Position numbers and translations under genes: made by a program
The notes under the pieces: model-generated
Seen by the model: the letters and a program-made list of their open reading frames with translations, nothing else
Told to the model about the DNA's origin: nothing
Databases searched by the model: none
Assembly (NCBI GenBank): GCA_964571765.1
Contig: CAZNDH010000010.1
Span: 1 to 64,000 of the forward strand
DNA: 64,000 bases
Direction: 5' to 3'
Source of the DNA: ZC4RG35 sp964571765
GTDB taxonomy: Bacteria > Actinomycetota > Acidimicrobiia > Spongiisociales > ZC4RG35
In this document: positions 42,338 to 49,841 of the stretch, piece after piece
Position numbering within the stretch: position 1 is the stretch's first letter
Layout of the letters: the number at the start of each line of letters is the position of its first letter

Positions 42338-43504
42338 CTAGAACAGAACCAGTATTAGCAGAGGTGTGATGATGAACGCACCGATCACATAGACCGCCAC
42401 CCAGGTCTTGTTGGAGATGGCAAGACGGGCCAGGGCCCGGGCGGTGGCCAGGGGGAGCCGGCGGGCGGCGGGAATGGCGAAGAAGGCCGCCGTGGCGAGG
42501 ACGTTGAAGCTGACGTGGGCCAGGGCGATGGCCAGCGCCTCCTCCGAATCGGAGGCCATCGAGGCGATCACGGCGGTCACGGTGGTCCCGATGTTGGAGC
42601 CGACCGTCACCGGAAAGGCGTTGGGCAGGGTGAGCAGACCCGCGGCCACCAGGGGCACCAGGATCGAAGTGGTGATCGAAGACGACTGGACGGCCACCGT
42701 CATCACCGCACCGACCAGCACCGCCAGCCAGCCGCCGCCCCTGGCCAACAACGAGTTGACCGCACCCTCCAGACGCCGGGATATCAGCGCCTTCATCCCC
42801 CGGGTGATTCGGGCCAACCCGAGGAAGATCAACCCCAACCCGACGACGATCAGGACGGGCCCCATCACCGCGGACCAGCCGAGGTCACCGACCACCCCCT
42901 GGAGCCATCTCACCGGGGCGGCCACCGCGTCGCGGACCAGAGAACTCCCCGCGGTGCCGCCGGAGGGGAACACCCCGTCGACCAGGTCCTCCAGGGTCCG
43001 AGCACACCAGGTGATCAGGCCAAAGGCAATTTCCAGGGGGAGGAGTAGTGCCACCGAAAGCAGGTTGAACCCGTCGTGGAGGGTGGCCGCGGCGAAGGCC
43101 CGCTCGAAATAGGCCGACTGGCGGACGTGGCCCAGGGCGGCCAGGGTGCTGGTCACCGTGGTCCCGATGTTGGCCCCCATCACCATCGGGACCGCAGCTT
43201 CGACGCTCATCACCCCGGCGCCGACCAGGCCGACGATCACCGCGGTGGTTACCGAGGAGGACTGGACCAGAACCGTGGCCAGGACCCCGGCGGCGAGGGC
43301 GGCAATCGGACTGGCCACCGCCTCGAACACCGAATCCACCAGACCCTCGCCCAGGGAGCCGATCCCTATCTCCAGTGACTTGACACCGACCAGGAACAGG
43401 TAGAGGAAGGTGATGACCGAGACCGCTCGGATGGTTTGCCGGGCCTGATCGGGGATCCGCCCCGGTCGGTCACGCGGGTTGTCGACCGTGTCCTGATCTC
43501 CCAT
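42338..43504 (-). CDS. Sodium/phosphate symporter, PNaS (NptA/YjbB) family
   Basis: 388 residues with two inverted-repeat transport units: VLVQSSSVTTAVIVG with GANIGTTVTS, and VAVQSSSITTSILVP with GSNIGTTVTA. These QSSS pairs bind sodium and phosphate. The fused C-terminal PhoU domain of some family members is absent and is supplied by the next gene. ATG at 43504 was chosen to avoid overlap with the divergent ku gene; no strong ribosome binding site is seen. Confidence 0.93.
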   Translation of the reverse strand: MGDQDTVDNPRDRPGRIPDQARQTIRAVSVITFLYLFLVGVKSLEIGIGSLGEGLVDSVFEAVASPIAALAAGVLATVLVQSSSVTTAVIVGLVGAGVMSVEAAVPMVMGANIGTTVTSTLAALGHVRQSAYFERAFAAATLHDGFNLLSVALLLPLEIAFGLITWCARTLEDLVDGVFPSGGTAGSSLVRDAVAAPVRWLQGVVGDLGWSAVMGPVLIVVGLGLIFLGLARITRGMKALISRRLEGAVNSLLARGGGWLAVLVGAVMTVAVQSSSITTSILVPLVAAGLLTLPNAFPVTVGSNIGTTVTAVIASMASDSEEALAIALAHVSFNVLATAAFFAIPAARRLPLATARALARLAISNKTWVAVYVIGAFIITPLLILVLF

Positions 43505-43557
43505 CGGCTCGGCGGCAGGGTAGACCGCGCCAGCAAGAAACTGTCCCGAGAACGGCA

Positions 43558-43563
43558 TACACT
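43558..43563 (+). promoter_or_regulatory. -10 box of ku, leaderless arrangement
   Basis: TACACT ends 7 bases before the ku ATG (43571), with no Shine-Dalgarno sequence. No clear -35 box. Confidence 0.4.
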
Positions 43564-43570
43564 CAGCGTC

Positions 43571-44377
43571 ATGCCGCGTGCGATATGGAAAGGCGCCATC
43601 AACTTCGGGCTGGTCACCATCCCGGTGGGCATGTACACCGCCACCGACAACAAGACCCCCCGGTTCAAGCAGTTGCGCAAGACCGACCACTCCCCCATCC
43701 GCTACAAGCGGGTTGCCGAGTCAGACGGCGAGGAGGTGGCCTGGGAGGACATCGTCAAGGGCTACGAGTTCGACAAGGACCGCTACGTGGTCTTCACCGA
43801 TGAGGAGCTGGCCGCGGCCAACCCGGACGGCAACCGGCTGGTCGACGTGGTCCAGTTCGTCGACGAGTCGGAGATCGATCCGATGATGTACAAGTCCTCC
43901 TACTACCTGGCCCCGGAGAAGAGCGGGATCAAGGCGTATCGGATCCTCGCCGAGGCCCTCGACGAGAAAGGCCGGGTGGGCGTCGCCAAGGTGTCGATCC
44001 GCGACAAGCAGCAGCTGGCCACCCTGAGGACCAAGGACGGGATCATCGTCATGGAGACCATGTTCTGGCCCGACGAGATCCGGGCCGCGGAATTCGAAGA
44101 GCTCGACGCCCAAGTCGAGGTCCGTCCCGAGGAAGTCGAGATGGCGGCGATGATCATCGACAACCTGACCCGCCCCTTCGAGGCCTCCGATTACGTCGAC
44201 CGGAGCAGGGAGGTAGTGGAAGAGCTCGCCGCCAAGAAGGTGGCCGGCGAAGAGATCGTTGCCCCGACCTCGCCCGAGCCGACCAAGGTGGTCGATCTGC
44301 TGGAGGCGCTCAAGGCGTCGGTGGAGGCCACCAAAGGCAAGGAAGCCAAGGAGGAGAAGAAGGCCAAGGCCGGTTAG
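43571..44377 (+). CDS. ku: Non-homologous end-joining protein Ku
   Basis: 268 residues of bacterial Ku: MPRAIWKGAINFGLVTIPV at the start, the ring-forming beta core, and a Lys/Glu-rich C-terminal tail (KGKEAKEEKKAKAG) of the kind that aids DNA threading. It binds double-strand ends and recruits the ligase encoded by the convergent gene, whose stop overlaps by 4 bases. Confidence 0.96.
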   Translation: MPRAIWKGAINFGLVTIPVGMYTATDNKTPRFKQLRKTDHSPIRYKRVAESDGEEVAWEDIVKGYEFDKDRYVVFTDEELAAANPDGNRLVDVVQFVDESEIDPMMYKSSYYLAPEKSGIKAYRILAEALDEKGRVGVAKVSIRDKQQLATLRTKDGIIVMETMFWPDEIRAAEFEELDAQVEVRPEEVEMAAMIIDNLTRPFEASDYVDRSREVVEELAAKKVAGEEIVAPTSPEPTKVVDLLEALKASVEATKGKEAKEEKKAKAG

Positions 44378-45279
44378 TCCGGGCCCTCGGCCTCCCAGGT
44401 TGCCTCACCGGGATCGACCCCGGCCACCCCCTTGAAGACCGGAGCCCTGAGTCGTCGCTCCCGGGTCCACTCCTTGTACTCCACCTCGACCACGATCACC
44501 GGCTCGACCCATACCGGGCGGCCCGGCAAGGTCACCTGGTCGACAAACGGGCTGGTCGGTCGTTCCAGGCGGCGCATCGTCTTCGAGAAGGCCGACAGGG
44601 CCCCCTCGTCGAACCCGGAGCCCACCGCCCCGATCCAGCGGAGTCCCTCGGGTGCCCACAAACCGACCAGTACCGATCCGAAGCTGGAGGTCCGGGACCC
44701 CTCACCACCCAGGTAGCCCCCGACCACCGCCCGGAGACGATGGCGCACCGACACCTTCCTCCAGTCGGGTGAGCGCCGTCCGGGCAGGTAACGGGACCCG
44801 ATTCGCTTACCCACGATCCCCTCGAGTCCCTGAGCGACCACCGCCTCGAACAGGCCGGTGCCCCTCCCCGCGACCGGCTCGGGGACTATCAACGGCGGGG
44901 CCAGCTCGAGGTCGTCGAGGATGCCGCGCCGGTCCAGGTAGCTGCGCCCGGTGAGGTCCTCCCCCCTGAACAGGACGTCGAACACCACCAGGTTGACCGG
45001 CAGGCCCTGCTGGAGACGGGAGAAGGAAGGACGGCCGTCATCGTCGAAGGCGACCACCTCACCATCGAGCACCACCCCGTCGGGCACGTCCAGCGCGGCC
45101 AACTCGGGAAAGCGGTCGAGGAGGTCGAGGCCCCGCCTCGACCTCGCTCTCACCTTCCCCTGTTGTGAGTCGATGATCGCCCGATAGCCGTCCCACTTGA
45201 CCTCGAACCACCAGTCGTCGTCGTCGAATGCGACCGGCCATGGGGTCGCCAGCATGGGCAGGTAGTCGGGGAGGTTCAA
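44374..45279 (-). CDS. ATP-dependent DNA ligase (LigD ligase-domain / LigC type)
   Basis: 301 residues with only the nucleotidyltransferase and OB domains of the NHEJ ligases. The catalytic Lys is in EVKWDGYRA; further motifs are DGVVLDGEVVAF, FDVLF, EGIVGKR and the late EVEYKEWT. The polymerase and phosphoesterase domains of full LigD are absent. Pairing with ku supports a role in end joining. Confidence 0.93.
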   Translation of the reverse strand: MNLPDYLPMLATPWPVAFDDDDWWFEVKWDGYRAIIDSQQGKVRARSRRGLDLLDRFPELAALDVPDGVVLDGEVVAFDDDGRPSFSRLQQGLPVNLVVFDVLFRGEDLTGRSYLDRRGILDDLELAPPLIVPEPVAGRGTGLFEAVVAQGLEGIVGKRIGSRYLPGRRSPDWRKVSVRHRLRAVVGGYLGGEGSRTSSFGSVLVGLWAPEGLRWIGAVGSGFDEGALSAFSKTMRRLERPTSPFVDQVTLPGRPVWVEPVIVVEVEYKEWTRERRLRAPVFKGVAGVDPGEATWEAEGPD

Positions 45280-45734
45280 GCCAGCTCTTCGGCCACCACC
45301 CGCCCGACCAGGGAGCCGTCGAGGTCGTCACCACGGGACTTCATCAGGGTGCCGATCACCCGACCGGCGGCCTTGGGGTCGCCGGAGACCCCCAGGTCGG
45401 CGATGGTGGAGCGAACCAGGTCACGGGTTGCCGCCTCGTCGAGCTTGGTGGGCAGCCAGCGCGACAAATAGTCGATCTCGAAGGCGAGCTTGGCGGCCAT
45501 GGCCTCACCCCGCTCGCCGTACTCCTGGTACTCGGTGCGCGACTTCTCCATCCGCTTCACATAAGAGGTGATCACCCTGCGGTGGAGGTCGTCGTCGACC
45601 GCCCCGGAGAAGCCGGGGTCGCTCTTGGCGGTGGCCACCTCGGTCTGGATCTGGCGGATGACGTCGCGCCGCGGCCCGTCCTTGGCCTTCATGGCGTGGC
45701 GCAACTCGGCGGCGAGCTCTTCTTGGATGGTCAT
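45276..45734 (-). CDS. GatB/YqeY domain protein
   Basis: 152-residue YqeY-type helical protein (AMKAKDGPRRDVIRQIQTEVA, FEIDYLSRWLP, VGRVVAEELA). Related to the tRNA-binding tail of GatB; cellular role unclear. ATG at 45734 overlaps the upstream stop (ATGA) and its stop overlaps the ligase ATG. Confidence 0.9.
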   Translation of the reverse strand: MTIQEELAAELRHAMKAKDGPRRDVIRQIQTEVATAKSDPGFSGAVDDDLHRRVITSYVKRMEKSRTEYQEYGERGEAMAAKLAFEIDYLSRWLPTKLDEAATRDLVRSTIADLGVSGDPKAAGRVIGTLMKSRGDDLDGSLVGRVVAEELA

Positions 45735-46423
45735 CGTCGGGCTGCTCCCAGGGCTTCCCGGATCAGGTCCGGCTGATCGGTAATGATGCCGGACACCCCG
45801 AGCCCGGCCAACTCCCCGGCGACGCCGGGGTCGTTGACCGTCCACACCAACACCTGTAGCCCGGTGGCCACTGCCTCCTCCAGGGCCGCCGAAGAGGTGT
45901 GCCTCTCGACTGCGAGGGCATGTCCGCCGTCGAGCCCGACGGCGATCGCCTCCTCGACCGCGTCGGAGAGACAGACCAATCCGGTGCCCACATCTTCATA
46001 GATCTCGGCGACACGTCGCACGCTCCCCCAGTTGAACGAGGTCACCATGTCGCCGGGCCGGGCCCGTTCCGCCGCCTCCAGGGCAAGACGGTGGTCGGGC
46101 TCGAAACCCGGCCGGTGGGGATTGTTCTTCACCTCGATGAGACAAGGAGTCGACACCAGGGCGACCAGGGCCTCGTCGAGGAGTGCCGGCTTGTGCCCCT
46201 CACCGAGGTCGACCGCGGCGAGGGTCGGCCAAGGAGTCTCGGCCACGGGGTGACCCCCCAACATCTCGTCGTGGGAGAGCACCAGCTTGCCGTCTCCGGA
46301 GCGGCGCACGTCGACCTCGACCCCGTCGGCCACCCGGGCGGCCGCGGTCACTCCTGCCAGGCAGTTGTCGGGGAACCTCGCTGACCAGCCGCGATGGCCA
46401 TAAACAAGCGCATCAACGGGCAT
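45731..46423 (-). CDS. Glycerophosphodiester phosphodiesterase
   Basis: 230 residues of the GDPD TIM barrel: YGHRGWSARFPDN (catalytic His, Arg), VEVDVR (metal Glu, Asp), SHDEML, LIEVKNN and TVNDPGV. It hydrolyses glycerophosphodiesters. ATG at 46423 has GGGGTGG upstream; a TTG four codons earlier is less likely. It is divergent from whiB. Confidence 0.92.
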   Translation of the reverse strand: MPVDALVYGHRGWSARFPDNCLAGVTAAARVADGVEVDVRRSGDGKLVLSHDEMLGGHPVAETPWPTLAAVDLGEGHKPALLDEALVALVSTPCLIEVKNNPHRPGFEPDHRLALEAAERARPGDMVTSFNWGSVRRVAEIYEDVGTGLVCLSDAVEEAIAVGLDGGHALAVERHTSSAALEEAVATGLQVLVWTVNDPGVAGELAGLGVSGIITDQPDLIREALGAARR

Positions 46424-46443
46424 AAACCACCCCAAGAAAAGTG

Positions 46444-46472
46444 TTTACAGGCATGGACGAGGACAGTACAGT
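46444..46472 (+). promoter_or_regulatory. whiB promoter
   Basis: TTTACA (46444-46449), 17 bases, TACAGT (46467-46472). It predicts a transcript start near 46479 and a leader of about 74 bases containing a CRP-type palindrome. Confidence 0.65.
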
Positions 46473-46519
46473 CCGCATCTGAAAACCCCACTGGCCCCCG
46501 GCCTCCCTGTCCGGAGGGC

Positions 46520-46539
46520 TTTGTGAAAAATCTCACAAA
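46520..46539. promoter_or_regulatory. CRP/GlxR-type site in the whiB leader
   Basis: TGTGA-N6-TCACA (46522-46537) is the exact cAMP receptor protein consensus, and the symmetry extends two bases each side (TTTGTGA ... TCACAAA). It is centred about 50 bases past the predicted transcript start and about 23 bases before the start codon. M. tuberculosis whiB1 is a known CRP (Rv3676) target. Confidence 0.65.
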
Positions 46540-46552
46540 CCTAGGAATCAGC

Positions 46553-46831
46553 GTGCTCCCCACAACCATCACTACCACCGACTGGAGGGACCTGGCAGCC
46601 TGCCGGGACTCCGAGCCCAGTCTCTTCTTCCCCGTGGGGACCACCGGTCCCGCCGTGGAGCAGATCGAGGCCGCCATCGCCATCTGCAACACCTGCACGG
46701 TACAGGAAGACTGCCTCCAGTACGCCTTGGAGACCAACCAAGAGTCGGGCGTCTGGGGTGGGTATGCCGAGGACGACCGGCGCCGGCTGCGCAAGCGCTG
46801 GCTGGCCGAACGCCGCCGCCGCGCCGTCTGA
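46553..46831 (+). CDS. whiB: WhiB-family iron-sulfur regulator, WhiB1-like
   Basis: 92 residues. The four [4Fe-4S] cysteines are in place: DLAACRD, CNTC and EDCLQYA, followed by the GVWGG turn and a basic tail (RRRLRKRWLAERRRR). FFPVGTTGPAVEQIEAAIAIC closely resembles M. tuberculosis WhiB1, which binds the housekeeping sigma factor. GTG at 46553 follows AGGA; an upstream GTG at 46523 with GGAGGG is possible, but it would lie inside the CRP-type palindrome. Confidence 0.93.
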   Translation: MLPTTITTTDWRDLAACRDSEPSLFFPVGTTGPAVEQIEAAIAICNTCTVQEDCLQYALETNQESGVWGGYAEDDRRRLRKRWLAERRRRAV

Positions 46832-46833
46832 CG

Positions 46834-47061
46834 TCAAACCGCCGGGGCGAAGCCGACCGTGGTGCCTGCGCCCGCGTCCTCTATCTCGATGAAGGCGACA
46901 TTCCGGGCCGGGATCCCGACGCTGCGACCCTTGGAGTCGATGAACCAGCCCAGGCTGTCCTCGGCCACCGCCTTTTCAATCTCCTTCTTGAATGCCTTGA
47001 CGTCCTCGATCTCGAGTTCGATCAGCTTGTCGGTGTCGGCGATTCCGATGCGGACTCTCAT
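46834..47061 (-). CDS. DUF3107 family protein
   Basis: 75 residues typical of this actinobacterial family: MRVRIGIADTDKLIELE, a central helix, and IPARNVAFIEIE near the end. Function unknown. Two bases separate its stop from the convergent whiB stop. Confidence 0.9.
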   Translation of the reverse strand: MRVRIGIADTDKLIELEIEDVKAFKKEIEKAVAEDSLGWFIDSKGRSVGIPARNVAFIEIEDAGAGTTVGFAPAV

Positions 47062-47132
47062 TGTTCTCCAGCGATGGGAGCCAGCATCGTAACCCCCTTC
47101 TCCTCCGTCTCCCGGCGACGTACCTTGGGGAC

Positions 47133-47483
47133 ATGGGTGTTGACCTGGTCCGGGTTGGGATCATCGTTCTCGTCATGTCCGGGCTGGTCGCCGTGGGTGG
47201 GGCCACGGCTTCAGGGTCGGACCCGGTCAGGGTCCCACTCCCTGGGGCAACCCCACCGGTGGCGATGGCGGAGCCCGAGGACAGGGAGACCGAGGTGGTG
47301 GTCCGGCCCGGGGACCACTTATGGAAGATCTCGGCTCGCCACCTCCAGGGCGAGACGGGTCGCCCGCCTCGCCCCGGGGAAACCGCCCCCTATTGGCGGG
47401 AGGTGATCGCCGTCAACCGGGACCGCCTCCGGTCGGGTGATCCCGACCTGATCTTCCCCGGTGAGGTGGTGAGGCTTCCCTAG
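47133..47483 (+). CDS. LysM-domain protein with N-terminal membrane segment
   Basis: 116 residues: a hydrophobic segment at about 5-26 (signal or anchor), a short Pro-rich linker, and a LysM domain at about 60-116 (VVRPGDHLWKISARHL, IFPGEVVRLP) that should bind peptidoglycan outside the membrane. The LysM motif has an insert between its helices (GETGRPPRPGETAPYWREV), a form seen in other actinobacteria. ATG at 47133. Confidence 0.83.
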   Translation: MGVDLVRVGIIVLVMSGLVAVGGATASGSDPVRVPLPGATPPVAMAEPEDRETEVVVRPGDHLWKISARHLQGETGRPPRPGETAPYWREVIAVNRDRLRSGDPDLIFPGEVVRLP

Positions 47484-48808
47484 CGGACCGCGGTGAACCG
47501 GTACACCCGGCCCTCGAATGTGGTCAGGTAGAGCTCTCCATGACCGTCCAACCCGAAGCTGGTGACCCCACCCACCGGTCCCCCCAACTGGTCGGTCCAG
47601 TCGGTCTCGTCGGTGACCTCGCCGTTGACATAGCGAAACGACTTGATCCACTGGGTAACCCAGTCGCTGTAGAAATAGGTGCCGTGGAGCTCGGGGATCT
47701 CGGCCCCGCGGTAGACGAAGCCGCCGGTGACCGAGCCCCGGTCGCTGACGACCTCCCCCTGGGCATTTCGATGAAGGTAGACCAGGGCAGGGGTGGTGTA
47801 GTCGGCCGGGTCGCAGTCACTCTTGTGGAAGCAGCGGTCGCCCTCCATGTCCGACCACCCGAAGTTGAACCCACCCCCCTGGTCGTATGGAACCACGTTG
47901 ACCTCCTCCCGGGTGTTGTGGCCGACGTCACCGATGTAGATCAACCGGTCGACCGGGTCGAAGCTGAATCGCCAGGGGTTGCGCAGCCCGTAGGCCCACA
48001 CCTCGGGCGCCCCGCCCCCACCGACGAACGGGTTGTCGGCGGGCGCGGCGTAAGGATCCCCACCGTCGACGTCCAGGCGGACGATGGTGCCGAAGATGGT
48101 GTCCGGGTTCTGAGCCTGGGCCCGAGAATCGGCTCCGTCGCCCGACGAGAGCCACAGGTAGCCGTCGGGCCCGAACATCACATTGCCCGCATAGTGCCTC
48201 GGCTCGGCGGCGTTTGGTGGGTGGGGCTCTTCGAGGATCACTTTCTCCGAGTCGCTCAGCGAGCGATTCGGGTCGGTGGCGAGCACCGAGAACTCGGAGA
48301 GCCGTCGCACCTGTGGGGTTGTGTAGTACACGAAGAACCGGCCGTTGCTGGCGTAATCGGGATGGAAGGCCAGCCCGAGCAGCCCCTGCTCGATCCCCCC
48401 GGCAAGCACCCTATCTGTGATGTCGAGGAACGCCGGGTCGACCAATTCACGGGTCTCGTCGAGGATGCGGATCACCCCCACCCTTTGCACCACGAAGAGA
48501 CGGTTGTCACCCGTTGGAGCCGTGAGCGCCGTCGGCTGCTGGAAGCCTTCGTACACCAACTCCAGCTCGACACGCTGCAGCTCGGGGAGCACCGGCCCGG
48601 GAACGATGGTCGACCCGGGTATGGTGGTGGAATCTCCCCCACCGTCGGTGGTGGTCTCCCCCGCCGAGGGAATGGTGGTCCCCGGAGCACCCTCTCCGGC
48701 CCCCCGGAAGAACACCACCCCGACGATCAACACCACCACCATCACCAGCACCAGCAAGGCCACCCGCGCCTGGTCGGGGGACGAGGAGTTGCCATGGCGA
48801 GCCGTCAC
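47480..48808 (-). CDS. Membrane-anchored PQQ-dependent sugar dehydrogenase (GdhB/YliI-like)
   Basis: 442 residues: one membrane segment at about 17-35, a Thr/Gly/Pro stalk (about 40-75), then a six-bladed propeller of the soluble glucose/aldose dehydrogenase type (GLLGLAFHPDYASNGRFFVYY, NPDTIFGTIVRLDVDGG, EVWAYGLRNPWRFSFDP). It probably oxidises an aldose or related compound outside the membrane; PQQ supply genes are not in the window. GTG at 48808; TACCAT lies 8 bases upstream. Confidence 0.85.
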   Translation of the reverse strand: MTARHGNSSSPDQARVALLVLVMVVVLIVGVVFFRGAGEGAPGTTIPSAGETTTDGGGDSTTIPGSTIVPGPVLPELQRVELELVYEGFQQPTALTAPTGDNRLFVVQRVGVIRILDETRELVDPAFLDITDRVLAGGIEQGLLGLAFHPDYASNGRFFVYYTTPQVRRLSEFSVLATDPNRSLSDSEKVILEEPHPPNAAEPRHYAGNVMFGPDGYLWLSSGDGADSRAQAQNPDTIFGTIVRLDVDGGDPYAAPADNPFVGGGGAPEVWAYGLRNPWRFSFDPVDRLIYIGDVGHNTREEVNVVPYDQGGGFNFGWSDMEGDRCFHKSDCDPADYTTPALVYLHRNAQGEVVSDRGSVTGGFVYRGAEIPELHGTYFYSDWVTQWIKSFRYVNGEVTDETDWTDQLGGPVGGVTSFGLDGHGELYLTTFEGRVYRFTAVR

Positions 48809-48816
48809 GGGCGGCG

Positions 48817-48822
48817 ATGGTA
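48817..48822 (-). promoter_or_regulatory. -10 box of sugar dehydrogenase gene, leaderless arrangement
   Basis: TACCAT on the minus strand ends 8 bases before the GTG at 48808; no Shine-Dalgarno sequence is present. Confidence 0.35.
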
Positions 48823-48867
48823 CTTTCCCCCCCTCGGATAGCGGGGGGACCGCCCCAGCGTTGCGGG

Positions 48868-49839
48868 CTAGGCGTTGTCTCCGAGAAAGATCTCGGAGAC
48901 GGAGGACTCCATGAAGATCGCCTGGAGGGTCTCGGCGAGGATCGGCGATATCGAGAGGACCTGCACCTCATCCAACGCCTGGATGTCGGGGCTGACCGGC
49001 AGGGTGTTGGTCACGATCAGCTCGTCGATGGGGGCGTTCTTGATCCGGTCGAGTGCCGGGTCGGAGAAGATGCCATGGGTCGCTGCGATGCGGACGCTGG
49101 CCGCCCCCTGGTCTCTGACCATCTCAGCGGCGTTGCACACCGTGCCGGCGGTGTCGATCATGTCATCGACGATCACCACATGGCGGCCGGCGACATCACC
49201 CGACATCGACAGGGCCGACGACTCGTTGTGGCTGTTCGGGTCGCGACGCTTGTAGATGAAAGCCACACTGGCGTCGAGCCTCTTGGCGTAGCGCTCTGCC
49301 CTCTTCACACCACCTGCATCGGGCGAGAGCACGATGGAGTCGCCGTTGAGCCGCTCCGACAAGTAGTCGGTGATGATGGGGAGGGCAGTTAGGTGATCCC
49401 ACGACTTGTCGATGAATCCCTGCAGCTGACCGGTGTGCAAATCGACGGAGACCAGTCGGTCCGCCCCGGCCTGGAGGTACAGGTCGGCGATCAGCCGGGC
49501 AGTGATCGGCTCCCGGGGAAGGACCTTCTTGTCCTGACGGGAGTACCCGAAGAAGGGGACGACCGCGGTGATACGGCGAGCCGAGGCACGCTTCAGCGCG
49601 TCGATGGTGATCAACTGCTCCATGATGTTGTCGTTGATCGGATGGCAGTGACTTTGGATGACGAAGCAGTCGACGCCCCGGACGCTCTCCAATGGCCGGA
49701 CGTAGATCTCGCCGTTGGCGAACCGGGACCGTTCGATGCGGCCCAGGGTCAGGCCGAGCACCTCGGTCACCTCTTCTGCCAGGGGGACGTTGGCGCCCCC
49801 AGAGAAGACAAGCATTCGTTTTCGGGAGACGATCTCCAA
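48868..49839 (-). CDS. prs: Ribose-phosphate pyrophosphokinase
   Basis: 323 residues. Conserved FANGEIYVRPLESVRG, IQSHCHPINDNIMEQL, FGYSRQDKK and the PRPP-binding VVIVDDMIDTAGT are present. It makes PRPP for nucleotide, His and Trp synthesis. TTG at 49839, 2 bases after glmU and preceded by GGAGG, gives MEIVSRKRMLVFSGG; the ATG at 49815 would remove residues of the first strand. Confidence 0.96.
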   Translation of the reverse strand: MEIVSRKRMLVFSGGANVPLAEEVTEVLGLTLGRIERSRFANGEIYVRPLESVRGVDCFVIQSHCHPINDNIMEQLITIDALKRASARRITAVVPFFGYSRQDKKVLPREPITARLIADLYLQAGADRLVSVDLHTGQLQGFIDKSWDHLTALPIITDYLSERLNGDSIVLSPDAGGVKRAERYAKRLDASVAFIYKRRDPNSHNESSALSMSGDVAGRHVVIVDDMIDTAGTVCNAAEMVRDQGAASVRIAATHGIFSDPALDRIKNAPIDELIVTNTLPVSPDIQALDEVQVLSISPILAETLQAIFMESSVSEIFLGDNA

Positions 49840-49841
49840 GC

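Noticed and set aside
46520..46539. Palindrome in the whiB leader as a LexA box or terminator
   Set aside because: It matches TGTGA-N6-TCACA exactly, lacks the CGAAC/GTTCG core of actinobacterial LexA sites, and has no T run after it.
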